The notes below the pieces were generated by a model that saw only the letters and a list, made by a program, of their open reading frames with translations, searched no databases and had not been told where the DNA came from. From Roseovarius halotolerans (GTDB lineage Bacteria; Pseudomonadota; Alphaproteobacteria; Rhodobacterales; Rhodobacteraceae): a DNA stretch of 64,000 nucleotides. A program made the position numbers and the translations under genes. Shown here piece by piece: positions 8,517 through 16,985 of the stretch (the stretch's first letter is position 1; every line of letters starts with the position of its first letter). Location: the NCBI RefSeq assembly GCF_900172255.1, contig NZ_FWFU01000004.1, positions 372,001 through 436,000 of the forward strand, read 5' to 3'.

Positions 8517-9470
8517 TCAAGATATCTCGATATCGAGCCTCTTGATCATTTCATCGCGCGCCGAAAGAGCCTGTTTGGTTTGCTCCGGCCTGACAGCCCC
8601 GCAGCCGTTGATGAGGCATTCTGCGGCCAGGATGAAGGTGGTCAGGGAGTTCGACAGGAAGCTCGTCTGATGCGGCACAAGGATCGCGGCCCGCGACACG
8701 GCCGCCAGGGCCGAACTTGCGCTGTCGGTTACCGCGACGATCTTGATGTCGCGCTCGGCAGCGGCGCGCGCAGTCGCCGCGACCTGCGCCGAATAGGGCG
8801 CGCAGCTCGCCGAAATCAGCACATCCTCATGGCTCATCGAAGCAAGCCCTTCCGCCACACCGAGATTGTTGGAATCCAGCAAATGCACATCCGACCGGAT
8901 CATCCGCAGACCATAGACCAGGAAGGTGGCAAAGGCGTGAAACTGACGGATCCCATGCACCATCACGCGCGGCGCGGACGTGATCAGGTCGGTCGCCGCG
9001 TGGAACTGATCGATATCGCAGCTTTCAAGGAAGCGCTCGATATTCGCCTGGTTCTCGCGGCAGAGCCGCGCAATCCCGCCCATGCCAGTCGCATCTTCGC
9101 CCGCCAGCGCGGTCTGCGCCTGCCTCGTGTAGAAGTCTCCGGGCGCGGACATCGACGCATCCAGCAACACCTGCTGGAAGGCGCCGAAACCCGGATAGCC
9201 CAGGTTGCGCGCCAGCCGGGTCAGCGTGGACGGGTTCACCGACAGCTTCTCTGCCAGGGCGGTGATCGACAACAGCGCCGGATCGCCGCGCAGGTTCAGG
9301 ATCTCTGCCAGCGCCTTCTGCGCCTTGGGGCCCAGCGAAAGATGCGACTCCCCGCGCGCGATCCGCAGCATCAGGTCGCGCAGTTCCTGCACGTCTTGTG
9401 GTGGCGCGCCCGCTTCGCCAGCGGCAGCGTCAGTGGCTTGTAAAGACCGGTCGGTCCGAGTTCTGGTCAT
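8517..9470 (-). CDS. RpiR/MurR-family transcriptional regulator with SIS domain
   Basis: The protein has 317 residues. The N-terminal RpiR helix-turn-helix includes ITALAEKLSVNPSTLTRLAR (about 68-87), and a C-terminal SIS fold (about 130-280) binds small, often phosphorylated, ligands. The ATG at 9470 has GGAG 7 bases upstream. The gene overlaps the end of the C45 gene by 41 bases and closes the importer operon that starts at 12627, so it probably regulates that operon and the divergent aminotransferase genes. Its likely target is the TGCAAAT array at 12650-12718; this is inferred from position, not shown. Confidence 0.85.
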   Translation of the reverse strand: MTRTRTDRSLQATDAAAGEAGAPPQDVQELRDLMLRIARGESHLSLGPKAQKALAEILNLRGDPALLSITALAEKLSVNPSTLTRLARNLGYPGFGAFQQVLLDASMSAPGDFYTRQAQTALAGEDATGMGGIARLCRENQANIERFLESCDIDQFHAATDLITSAPRVMVHGIRQFHAFATFLVYGLRMIRSDVHLLDSNNLGVAEGLASMSHEDVLISASCAPYSAQVAATARAAAERDIKIVAVTDSASSALAAVSRAAILVPHQTSFLSNSLTTFILAAECLINGCGAVRPEQTKQALSARDEMIKRLDIEIS

Positions 9471-10449
9471 AGATACTCCATTCCACTTCGGATCGTCCTA
9501 CGTGGAACACCGCCGTGGCAAGCGTATTCTCGTTGTCCGGATCATCCGGCTGGCACCTGTGGATCGGCAGACCCGGCCCCGATGCGTCACGCAGGATCGC
9601 CAGCGGATTCATGTTGCCCTCGGCCAGCATGTGCATGCCGCGCGCCTGGCGGTCCTGCGAGGATTCGGTGATGTTCTGACCCGCCTCCGCACACTCCAGG
9701 TGAAGCGCATGATTGGCGTGCACGCTCGGTCCCTCGATCATCCGGGCGGAACAGGCCCCGGCACCGAACTCCACGCTCATCACCCGTTGATCGCCTGCTT
9801 GCGCCAGCGTCATGTGAAACCCCCCGCTCGCATTGTGCCGCTCCAGTATGGCCAGCGCCTCGTCCAGCGACTGGCAGGCAAGCACCCTGCGCCCCAGCCC
9901 GATCCGCGGGATCTGCGCGCTCACATTGTGCAGCCGCAGGTTGTTGACAGCCTGCACCAGCCCCGCAGCGTTGGTTCCGAAGGTATGGCCGGGCAAAGAT
10001 CCGGGATAGCAGAACGACATCAGCCCCGGGCCATCGTCCGGTGTCAGCCGCGCGACAAAGGCATGCCCGCGAAACCCCGGCAAGCCATCCTCGTTATGCC
10101 CGACCACCGGGATATCGCCAGGGATCTGGACCGTAGTGCAGCCATCGGGAACATTGGACATGAGGTCGCCGCGGCAGTTCCATGCCACGACATGCTCGAG
10201 CGGCAGTTCAAGCCCCTCCGCCAGGCCCTGCAACTCCTCCCAGACGGCGGGAAGAACATCCCGCAGGCTGTCCGCCATGACCTGAACCGCACCCGCATGG
10301 GCGCGATCCGTCACGGCATGCCAGTAATCGGCGTGCAGCAGGACATCCCGCACCGCGTCGCGCCCCGCTTCGCCCAGCGCGCGCCCGATCTGGCGTGGCG
10401 TGCCTTTCGCGACGACGCTGCCCAGTTCGGATATCGCTATCTCAGACAT
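9430..10449 (-). CDS. C45-family autoproteolytic acyltransferase/hydrolase
   Basis: The 339-residue protein belongs to the acyl-CoA:6-aminopenicillanic-acid acyltransferase (C45) group. The processing site is visible as DGCTTV, with Cys104 as the expected new N-terminal nucleophile after self-cleavage. It is followed by the HNEDG motif around residue 120 and the [14 protein letters not shown] segment typical of the family. Bacterial C45 proteins commonly hydrolyse or transfer N-acyl groups on amino acids. It lies between an amino-acid ABC importer and an RpiR regulator, and its start overlaps the end of glnQ-like by 8 bases. This suggests it releases an amino acid from an imported acylated or amide-linked compound. 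The substrate is unknown. There is no signal peptide, so it is probably cytoplasmic. Confidence 0.8.
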   Translation of the reverse strand: MSEIAISELGSVVAKGTPRQIGRALGEAGRDAVRDVLLHADYWHAVTDRAHAGAVQVMADSLRDVLPAVWEELQGLAEGLELPLEHVVAWNCRGDLMSNVPDGCTTVQIPGDIPVVGHNEDGLPGFRGHAFVARLTPDDGPGLMSFCYPGSLPGHTFGTNAAGLVQAVNNLRLHNVSAQIPRIGLGRRVLACQSLDEALAILERHNASGGFHMTLAQAGDQRVMSVEFGAGACSARMIEGPSVHANHALHLECAEAGQNITESSQDRQARGMHMLAEGNMNPLAILRDASGPGLPIHRCQPDDPDNENTLATAVFHVGRSEVEWSIYDQNSDRPVFTSH

Positions 10450-11167
10450 GCTGAAGAAAATCCTTCATCCGGTCATTGGGCGGCGAGTCGATCACTTCGC
10501 GCGGGTCGCCATCGACGGCGATATGCCCGTGCTCCATGAAGATCAGCCGCGTGCCCACCTGCTTGGCAAAGCCCATCTCGTGGGTCACGACGACCATGGT
10601 CATGCCCTCCTCGGCCAGCGCCCGCATGACGTTCAGCACTTCCTGCTTGAGTTCGGGGTCCAGCGCCGATGTCGGCTCGTCGAACAGCATGACCTTGGGC
10701 TTTACCGCAAGGGCGCGCGCGATCGCCACGCGCTGCTGCTGGCCGCCCGAAAGCTCGGCGGGGTAATGGTCCGCCTTTTCGCGCAGCCCCACCTTCTCCA
10801 GAAGGTCCAGCGCCGCCTCCCGCGCCTTTTCCCGGCTCAGACCACGCACCTTGGAGGGGCCGAAGGCCACGTTCTCCAGCGCGGTCAGCTGCGGGAAAAG
10901 GTTGAACTGCTGAAAGACCATGCCCGCTTCCTGCCGGATTTCGCGCAGCTGCCGCTTCCCGCCGGTCACGCTCAGACCATCCACGACAAGATCACCGCTC
11001 GTGATCGTCTCGAGGCCGTTGATGCACCGCAGCAATGTGGATTTCCCCGATCCGGACGGCCCCACAAGAACGACGACCTCGCCTGTTTCAATCGACAGGT
11101 CCACGCCATCGAGAACCTTCAGCGGGCCGAAATGCTTCGACGTGTTCTTGAATTCGATGATGCTCAT
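10442..11167 (-). CDS. Polar amino-acid ABC transporter ATP-binding protein
   Basis: The protein has 241 residues, standard for the GlnQ/HisP type. Walker A is GPSGSGKST at 36-44, the signature is LSGGQQQR and Walker B is [12 protein letters not shown]. The start at 11167 (MSIIEFKN) follows GAGGATCCT and overlaps the permease stop by 4 bases, which indicates translational coupling. The frame stays open further upstream but gives nonsense there. It energises uptake through the permease at 11164-11820 with the binding protein at 11896-12627. Specificity within polar amino acids cannot be read from the ATPase. Confidence 0.93.
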   Translation of the reverse strand: MSIIEFKNTSKHFGPLKVLDGVDLSIETGEVVVLVGPSGSGKSTLLRCINGLETITSGDLVVDGLSVTGGKRQLREIRQEAGMVFQQFNLFPQLTALENVAFGPSKVRGLSREKAREAALDLLEKVGLREKADHYPAELSGGQQQRVAIARALAVKPKVMLFDEPTSALDPELKQEVLNVMRALAEEGMTMVVVTHEMGFAKQVGTRLIFMEHGHIAVDGDPREVIDSPPNDRMKDFLQHV

Positions 11168-11820
11168 AGGATCCTCATGCGTTTTTCGATGGTGCGCAGG
11201 ATCAGGCTCAATGTGCCGGTCATGATCAGGTAGATGATCGCCACGGCGGTCCAGATCTCGACCGCGCGAAAGTTCGAGGCCATGATTTCCTGCCCCGTGC
11301 GGGTCAGTTCGCCCACGCCGATCACGATGAACAGCGAGGTATCCTTTAGACTGACGATGAACTGGTTGCCCAACGGCGGTATCAGACGGCGAAAGGCCAA
11401 CGGCCCGACGATATAGACGAGGACCTTCCAATGCGGCAGGCCGATCGCCAACCCGGCTTCGGTCAGCCCCTTGCTGATCGACAGGAACGCACCGCGCACG
11501 ATTTCCGCGATATAGGCGCCGGCATTGACCACGATGGCCAGAATCGCCGCGCTCATCGGATCGATCCGCAGGTCCGCCAGAACCGGCAACGCGAAATACA
11601 GGAACATAACCTGCACCACGATGGGCGTGCCGCGAATGATCTCGACATAGGTGAATGCAACCGCGTTCAGGATACGCCCGCCATAGGCGCGCATCAGCCC
11701 GGCCAATGTGCCAAGGACCAGGCCGCCGATCAGGCCGACCATGGTGATGTAAATCGTCGTCTTCGCACCCTCCAGCAACTGCGGGATGAATTCGACGATG
11801 ACGGACCAGTCCGTTTCCAT
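11164..11820 (-). CDS. Polar amino-acid ABC transporter permease
   Basis: The 218-residue integral membrane protein is of the HisM/GlnP type. About five hydrophobic helices are visible, starting with an N-terminal one at about 20-45. The family loop motif follows helix 3 ([20 protein letters not shown]). It is the only permease gene in the cluster, so the transporter would use a homodimer. It lies between the binding-protein gene, 75 bases upstream with a strong hairpin in the gap, and the ATPase, which overlaps its stop. Confidence 0.92.
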   Translation of the reverse strand: METDWSVIVEFIPQLLEGAKTTIYITMVGLIGGLVLGTLAGLMRAYGGRILNAVAFTYVEIIRGTPIVVQVMFLYFALPVLADLRIDPMSAAILAIVVNAGAYIAEIVRGAFLSISKGLTEAGLAIGLPHWKVLVYIVGPLAFRRLIPPLGNQFIVSLKDTSLFIVIGVGELTRTGQEIMASNFRAVEIWTAVAIIYLIMTGTLSLILRTIEKRMRIL

Positions 11821-11860
11821 GGAAGGCCTCCGTAATTGGGTGTCAGTTTAAGGAATGGGT

Positions 11861-11886
11861 GGGCCGGGCGCTGCTCGGCCCGGCCC
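11861..11886 (-). terminator. Intercistronic hairpin after the amino-acid binding-protein gene
   Basis: Nine-base arms GGGCCGGGC (11861-11869) and GCCCGGCCC (11878-11886) enclose an 8-base loop, with no T tract following. Lying between the binding-protein and permease genes, it probably blocks 3' exonucleases or partly terminates, so that more binding protein than membrane subunit is made. Confidence 0.55.
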
Positions 11887-11895
11887 GCGTCCGGC

Positions 11896-12627
11896 TCAGT
11901 TGTTTTCGCCGAACCACTTGGAATAGATCGCGTCATAGCGACCGTCTTCGCGCATCTTGGCCAGCGCCTCGTTCACGGGGCCGACCAGTTCGCTGCCCTT
12001 GGGAAAGCCGATGCCGTACTGGTGCGCCATCTGCTGGTCGCCCACGGCCTTGACGTCCCCGCCACCGGCAGTCGCGATGTAATAAAGCACGTTGGGCGTG
12101 TCATGCATGGCGGCGTCCACGCGCCCCGTGCGCAGTTCCAGATACGCATTGTCGATATTGGGGAACTTGCGCAGCTCGGTGTCGGGCAGGTTCTCTTCCG
12201 CCCAGTCCGACGCCGATGTGCCCGTTTTCACCGCAAGGGTCTTGCCCGCCAGATCGTCCCACGTCGCGATGTCGCTGTCGGCGGGCACCATCAGGCGAAA
12301 GCCGCTGTCGTAATAGCCGTCAGAGAAGTCGATGACCTCCTCGCGCTCGGGCTTGATGGTGATCCCGGCCAGTGCCACGTCGATCTGCCCGGTCTGGAGC
12401 GCCGGAATGATGCCCGAGAAATCCATCGGGCGCAGCTCGTATTCCAGCTCCAGTTCCTCGGCGATGGCGTTCCACATGTCGATATCGAAGCCGGTATATT
12501 CACCGTCCTGCTTGAACTCGAACGGCACAAAGGCGGTGTCCGTCGCCACGACGATCTCGTCGGCATTGGCAATGGATGCGCCAAGGGCAAGGGCCGCCGT
12601 GGCGGCAAGGTTGAGAAGTCTGTTCAT
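11896..12627 (-). CDS. Polar amino-acid ABC transporter periplasmic binding protein
   Basis: The 243-residue protein belongs to solute-binding family 3. The ATG at 12627 follows GGGAGC and opens a Sec signal peptide ([20 protein letters not shown], cleaved after NA about residue 22). The mature part shows the family pattern [20 protein letters not shown], a [11 protein letters not shown] stretch and [10 protein letters not shown]. It captures an amino acid in the periplasm for the adjacent permease and ATPase. It diverges from an aminotransferase gene across a promoter holding four copies of TGCAAAT, so the transporter and enzymes are probably controlled together. Confidence 0.92.
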   Translation of the reverse strand: MNRLLNLAATAALALGASIANADEIVVATDTAFVPFEFKQDGEYTGFDIDMWNAIAEELELEYELRPMDFSGIIPALQTGQIDVALAGITIKPEREEVIDFSDGYYDSGFRLMVPADSDIATWDDLAGKTLAVKTGTSASDWAEENLPDTELRKFPNIDNAYLELRTGRVDAAMHDTPNVLYYIATAGGGDVKAVGDQQMAHQYGIGFPKGSELVGPVNEALAKMREDGRYDAIYSKWFGENN

Positions 12628-12649
12628 GGTAGCTCCCGGTTGGCTTGAG

Positions 12650-12718
12650 TGCAAATATATCGCGCTTTATGTGTTAGCGATGCAAATTTATTTGCACATC
12701 CATCCGTGAAATGCAAAT
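12650..12718. promoter_or_regulatory. Phased TGCAAAT operator array in a divergent promoter
   Basis: TGCAAAT occurs at 12650, 12681 and 12712, exactly 31 bases apart (about three helical turns). The middle copy is paired with an inverted copy ATTTGCA at 12690-12696, two bases away, making a 16-base palindrome. The array fills the gap between the importer operon (start 12627) and the aminotransferase gene (start 12764). It is probably bound cooperatively by the operon's own RpiR regulator. Confidence 0.6.
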
Positions 12719-12763
12719 CTCGTATTGCGCCGCGATATGGTCTGCCATCCAGAGGAGCCCCTC

Positions 12764-14086
12764 ATGTCCGCCCTTTTTCACCGCACCTGCAACGCTGATC
12801 TGCCTTGGGCCGACACGGGCGACGGATGCTACATCATTGACCGCAATGGCAAACGCTACCTCGACGCCTGTGGCGGCGCAGCCGTTTCCTGCCTTGGTCA
12901 CTCTGACGAGGAGATCAGGGACGCGATCCGCGCGCAGCTCGATAAACTGCCCTTCGCGCATACCGGCTTCTTCACCACCGAAGCCGCCGAATCACTGGCC
13001 AACCTGCTGGCGGCCCACGCGCCGGACGGACTTGACCGGGTCTATCCCGTTTCCGGCGGCTCCGAAGCGGTCGAGGCGGCGCTCAAACTGGCACGGCAAT
13101 ACTTCCTCGAACGCGGCGAGCCCCAGCGCACCCGCTTCATCGCGCGCCGCCAAAGTTATCATGGCAACACGCTCGGCGCGCTGTCCACGGGCGGCAATGC
13201 CTGGCGGCGCGAACCCTTCGCGCCGCTGATGATCGACACCAGCCACATCGCGCCCTGCTACGAATATCGCGGCCGCGAGGACGGCGAATCCCAAGAGGCC
13301 TACGGCCAGCGCGTCGCCGATGAACTGGAGGCCGAGATCCTTCGCCTCGGCCCCGAAACGGTGATCGGCTTCGTCGCCGAACCCGTTGTCGGCGCCACGC
13401 TTGGCGCGGTGCCTGCCGTCCCCGGATATTTCAGGCGCATCCGCGAGATCTGCGACCGATACGGCATCCTGCTGATCCTTGACGAGGTAATGTGCGGCAT
13501 GGGCCGCACCGGCACGCTCTTCGCCTGTGAACAGGACGGGATCGTTCCCGATATCGCCACCATCGCCAAGGGGCTCGGCGCCGGGTATCAGCCGGTCGGC
13601 GCCATGCTGTGCTCGGCCGCGATCTACGCGGCGATCGAGAAAGGCACTGGCTTCTTCCAGCACGGGCACACCTATATCGGCCACCCGATGGCCATGGCCG
13701 CCGCGGGGGCGGTGCTGACGCGACTGACAGACGGCCAGACCCTGCCTCAGGTCATCGCCACCGGCGAAAGGCTTAAGGCGGGGCTGCAAGACCGCTTCGG
13801 TCAGCATCCGCATATCGGCGATATCAGGGGAAAGGGGCTCTTTCTCGGCCTCGAACTGGTCCGCGACAGAGACGGCAAAACGCCGTTCGATCCTGCCCTC
13901 AAACTGCACAAGAAGGTCAAGGCCGCAGCTATGGAGGCGGGCCTGATGTGCTATCCGATGGGCGGCACGATCGACGGACGCCAGGGAGACCACATCCTGC
14001 TCGCCCCCCCCTTCATCCTGACCGAAGACCAGATCGGCGAACTCGTGGACAAGCTCTCTGATGCCATCGCGGCGGCGCTGCCATGA
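12764..14086 (+). CDS. Class-III PLP-dependent aminotransferase
   Basis: The protein has 440 residues. The ATG at 12764 is preceded by GAGGAG; an earlier in-frame start is not supported. Fold-type-I class-III hallmarks are present: YPVSGGSEAVEAALKLARQY, the SYHGNT motif, ILDEVMCGMGRTG, and the Schiff-base lysine in IATIAKGLGAGYQP. Such enzymes remove amino groups from omega- or beta-amino acids, or from amines. It is translationally coupled (4-base overlap) to a BKACE gene, whose substrates are beta-keto acids. The most economical idea is therefore that it turns an imported beta-amino acid into a beta-keto acid. This is inference; the substrate is untested. Confidence 0.88.
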   Translation: MSALFHRTCNADLPWADTGDGCYIIDRNGKRYLDACGGAAVSCLGHSDEEIRDAIRAQLDKLPFAHTGFFTTEAAESLANLLAAHAPDGLDRVYPVSGGSEAVEAALKLARQYFLERGEPQRTRFIARRQSYHGNTLGALSTGGNAWRREPFAPLMIDTSHIAPCYEYRGREDGESQEAYGQRVADELEAEILRLGPETVIGFVAEPVVGATLGAVPAVPGYFRRIREICDRYGILLILDEVMCGMGRTGTLFACEQDGIVPDIATIAKGLGAGYQPVGAMLCSAAIYAAIEKGTGFFQHGHTYIGHPMAMAAAGAVLTRLTDGQTLPQVIATGERLKAGLQDRFGQHPHIGDIRGKGLFLGLELVRDRDGKTPFDPALKLHKKVKAAAMEAGLMCYPMGGTIDGRQGDHILLAPPFILTEDQIGELVDKLSDAIAAALP

Positions 14087-14847
14087 CCGGACTTCCGAGC
14101 CTCATGGTCGCCCCCAACGGGGCACGGCGCAGCAAGTCCGATCACCCAGCCCTGCCGGTCACGCTACCCGAAATCGTCGCGACCGCGCGCGCCTGCGCAG
14201 ATGCCGGCGCCGACGGGCTGCACCTGCATCTGCGCGACGCGGCGGGCCGTCATGTGCTTGACGCGGGGCTTTACCGCGAGGCCCTGGCCGAACTGGGCAG
14301 CGCCGTCCCGCACATGGCGGTTCAGATCACCACCGAAGCCGTCGGCCTCTACAGCGCCCCGCATCAACGGCTGGTCGCGCTCGAATCCGGCGCCGGCATG
14401 GTTTCGGCTGCCCTGCGCGAGATGGTTCAGGACACGCCCGATGCCACCGCAACCGACTTCTACGCCGATTGTGCCGCACGCGGGATCGCGGTGCAGCACA
14501 TCCTTTATGATCCTGCGGATTTCGACCTGCTGGCCCGCCTGCTGCCCGACGCGCTGCTGCGCGACCCCAGCCTGCAATTGATCTTCGTTCTGGGCCGATA
14601 CAGCCACGACCAGAACAGCGCGCCCGCCGATCTCCTGCCGTTCCTCGATCGCATGAAGGCGATGGACCTCGCCCCCGACTGGGCGGTCTGCGCCTTCGGA
14701 CGCGGCGAAACCGCATGTCTGATCGAAGCGCACCGCTGCGGCGGCAAGCTGCGTGTCGGGTTCGAAAATTCGCTCCTGCATGCCGATGGCACCATAGCCC
14801 GTGACAACGCGGAACGCGTCACCGCCCTGCGCCTCGCCTGCGGCTGA
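14083..14847 (+). CDS. Beta-keto acid cleavage enzyme (BKACE, former DUF849)
   Basis: The 254-residue TIM barrel is a little shorter than most of the family (270-310). The metal-binding pair is visible in GLHLHLRD, as is the C-terminal glutamate region LRVGFENSLL followed by DNAERV. BKACE enzymes condense a beta-keto acid with acetyl-CoA to give acetoacetate and a shorter CoA ester. The start overlaps the aminotransferase stop (ATGA), so the two are probably made in equal amounts and act in sequence. The specific beta-keto acid cannot be predicted by eye. Confidence 0.85.
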   Translation: MTGLPSLMVAPNGARRSKSDHPALPVTLPEIVATARACADAGADGLHLHLRDAAGRHVLDAGLYREALAELGSAVPHMAVQITTEAVGLYSAPHQRLVALESGAGMVSAALREMVQDTPDATATDFYADCAARGIAVQHILYDPADFDLLARLLPDALLRDPSLQLIFVLGRYSHDQNSAPADLLPFLDRMKAMDLAPDWAVCAFGRGETACLIEAHRCGGKLRVGFENSLLHADGTIARDNAERVTALRLACG

Positions 14848-14895
14848 TGTCTCCAGCCCACCTGATCGGGATCGCAAGCGCGGCGACCGCCTCGG

Positions 14896-15684
14896 TCAGG
14901 CCATCACCTCCAACGCCTCGGCATGGAGCGCCGCACTGGCCGCGGCAATGACACGGCCATCTGATTGCAGCCCCAGCGCCTTGCCGTTCCAGTCGGTGAT
15001 AACCCCACCGGCGCCTTCGACCACCGCAACCAGCGCCATGTAATCATAGGGCTGAAGGTTCATCTCCAGGACCAGGTCGACATGCCCCGACGCCAGCAAA
15101 CCATAGGCATAGCAGTCACCGCCGAAACGACGCATCCCGACCTTTTTCGACAGCGCCTCGAACCGTGCCGATCCCGTCTCGTCGAACATGTCCGGGGTCG
15201 TCGTGTATAGCGTCGCATCGGCCAGACGGGTCACGCCGCTCGTCTTGCAGACCTTCCCATTCAGGGCTGCCCCCCCGCCGCGCAGCCCCACCCAGCGTTC
15301 ACCCGTCGGCGGTATCGAGATCACCCCAAGTTCCGGCACCCCGTCGGACAGGCAGGCGATCAGCGTTCCGAAGGTCGGCATCCCCGAAACGAAACTCTTG
15401 GTGCCGTCGATCGGATCGAGCACCCAGACATGAGCCGCATCGAGCCGCGTGTTCTCATGCTCCTCCCCCAGGATGCCATGCGCCGGAAAACGTTCGGCGA
15501 TCCTCTCGCGCATCAATGCCTCGATGGCGCGATCGGCCTGGGTGACAGGCGAAAGGTCGGCCTTTCGTTCCACGTCCAGGGGCTTGCGGAAATATGTCAT
15601 CGCCATCGCGTCCGTCACATCTGCCAGCGTATCGGCGAAACGCGCCAGCTTCTCCCTGTCGGGTGACATCGTGGAGCTATGCAT
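14896..15684 (-). CDS. Inositol-monophosphatase-family phosphatase (HisN-like histidinol-phosphatase)
   Basis: The protein has 262 residues. The family metal sites are present: GEEHE (first motif), DPIDGTKSF (second) and GGDCYAYGLLASGHVDLVLE (third), with YDYMALV near the C-terminus. The KSF and GGDCYAYG forms are those of HisN-type histidinol-phosphate phosphatases. It diverges from an ABC importer of the iron/phosphonate type with a DeoR regulator. A role in dephosphorylating an imported phospho-compound is therefore as likely as histidine synthesis. The ATG at 15684 has GAGGAAA upstream. Confidence 0.85.
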   Translation of the reverse strand: MHSSTMSPDREKLARFADTLADVTDAMAMTYFRKPLDVERKADLSPVTQADRAIEALMRERIAERFPAHGILGEEHENTRLDAAHVWVLDPIDGTKSFVSGMPTFGTLIACLSDGVPELGVISIPPTGERWVGLRGGGAALNGKVCKTSGVTRLADATLYTTTPDMFDETGSARFEALSKKVGMRRFGGDCYAYGLLASGHVDLVLEMNLQPYDYMALVAVVEGAGGVITDWNGKALGLQSDGRVIAAASAALHAEALEVMA

Positions 15685-15740
15685 GAAATTTCCTCATTTG
15701 CGGGGTCTTGCAGGCCAAGCAGACCCGCGATTGAAATTAA

Positions 15741-15779
15741 TCGTAGACAAAACGCACAAAAGTGCAAGACTACACAAAT
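15741..15779. promoter_or_regulatory. Divergent promoter with ACAAA repeats and a short palindrome
   Basis: Within the 208-base gap between the phosphatase and binding-protein genes, ACAAA occurs at 15747, 15756 and 15774 (spacings 9 and 18). GCAC-AAAA-GTGC forms a small dyad at 15754-15765. The block is AT-rich relative to its surroundings. It is a candidate site for the DeoR regulator at 19705; the motif is weak. Confidence 0.3.
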
Positions 15780-15892
15780 ATCCCCACACCTGTTTCGACA
15801 GGCGCGGCAATGAGAACGGGTCCGGGCAAGGACTCGCACCGCCCCGGAAAAGCCCGGGAGCCAGAATTCTGAACCGACAAGGAGATTCGAGA

Positions 15893-16900
15893 ATGACCAC
15901 CTTCACAAAGATCACCACGGCATCGATGATCGCCCTGGGCCTGGGGGCTGCGGCCTCCGCTGACGAGCTCACGCTCTACACCGCACTCGAGGAAGAAGAG
16001 ATCGCGGCTTATATCGAGGCCGCGCAGAAGGCGATGCCCGACACCGAGATCAACGTCTTGCGCCTGTCCACCGGCAAGCTGGGCGCGCGCATCCTGGCCG
16101 AGGCGGGCAATCCGCAGGCCGACGTGATCTGGGGATGGGCCGTCAGCGCGATGATGGACCCCCAGATCCTCGAGATGCTGGAACCTTACGAGGCAAAGGG
16201 CGTCGATGTGCTGCCGGCCAAATTCCGTGCGGATGACGGCAAGTGGTTCGCACCGATCGGCTACATGGGCGCCTTCTGCGTCAACACGGCACGACTGGAG
16301 GAAAAGGGCCTGCCGATGCCGAAAAGCTGGAAGGATCTCGAGAATCCGGCCTTCAAGGACGAGATCCTGATGCCCGATCCGAACTCCTCCGGCACCGGCT
16401 ACCTGCATGTGAACGCCGTGCTGCAAAGCATGGGAGAAGAGGCCGGCTGGGCGCAGCTCGAAGCCATCGACCCCAACATGGCGCAATATACGTCGTCCGG
16501 TTCCAAACCCTGCAAATCGGCGCGCGTCGGCGAATACACTGTCGGGGTCTCTGTGGCTTTGACCGCGATGCAATCCATCAGCGAAGGGTATCCGCTGGCC
16601 ATGGTCTTTCCCGAAGGCGGCGTCGGCTACGAGCTCGAAGCCTCAGGCCTGATGGCCAGCTCCGACAACAAGGACGCGGCAAAGGCGTTCCTTGACTGGA
16701 CGATGTCGGACGAGGCCATCGGCCTTTACCAGCAGTACAAGTCATTGATCACCATTCCGGGCGTCGATGCCTCGGAGGCAGCAGAGAAGGCCGGGCTTCC
16801 GGCGGATATCTCGACTGTTCTTGCCGATATCGACTTTGTCGAGGCCGCCCAGAACCAGACCGCGGTCAAAGCAACCTGGAAGGAAAAGCTGGGTCGCTGA
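15893..16900 (+). CDS. ABC transporter binding protein, iron/aminoethylphosphonate type
   Basis: The 335-residue protein belongs to solute-binding family 1 (FbpA/putative 2-aminoethylphosphonate binding). The ATG at 15893 follows AAGGAG, and a signal peptide ends at about residue 23 (LGAAASA-DE). The mature part has the typical LTLYTALEEEE first strand, ADVIWGWA and PNSSGTGYL. It lacks the twin tyrosines expected of ferric-binding FbpA near its C-terminus (it has YQQYK). An organic anion such as a phosphonate or phosphate ester is therefore more plausible than iron. The ATPase gene follows after an 85-base gap with a strong hairpin. Confidence 0.82.
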   Translation: MTTFTKITTASMIALGLGAAASADELTLYTALEEEEIAAYIEAAQKAMPDTEINVLRLSTGKLGARILAEAGNPQADVIWGWAVSAMMDPQILEMLEPYEAKGVDVLPAKFRADDGKWFAPIGYMGAFCVNTARLEEKGLPMPKSWKDLENPAFKDEILMPDPNSSGTGYLHVNAVLQSMGEEAGWAQLEAIDPNMAQYTSSGSKPCKSARVGEYTVGVSVALTAMQSISEGYPLAMVFPEGGVGYELEASGLMASSDNKDAAKAFLDWTMSDEAIGLYQQYKSLITIPGVDASEAAEKAGLPADISTVLADIDFVEAAQNQTAVKATWKEKLGR

Positions 16901-16933
16901 TCACGGCTTGAGGGCACACTCCGCCCAGCCGGT

Positions 16934-16960
16934 GCGCGGGCCTCAACATGAGGCCCGCGC
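16934..16960 (+). terminator. Intercistronic hairpin between binding-protein and ATPase genes
   Basis: Perfect 11-base arms GCGCGGGCCTC (16934-16944) and GAGGCCCGCGC (16950-16960) enclose AACAT. There is no T run after it, so it fits an mRNA-stabilising or partial-termination element that favours binding-protein expression. Confidence 0.6.
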
Positions 16961-16985
16961 CCTTACGAAAGAAGAATGAAGCGCC

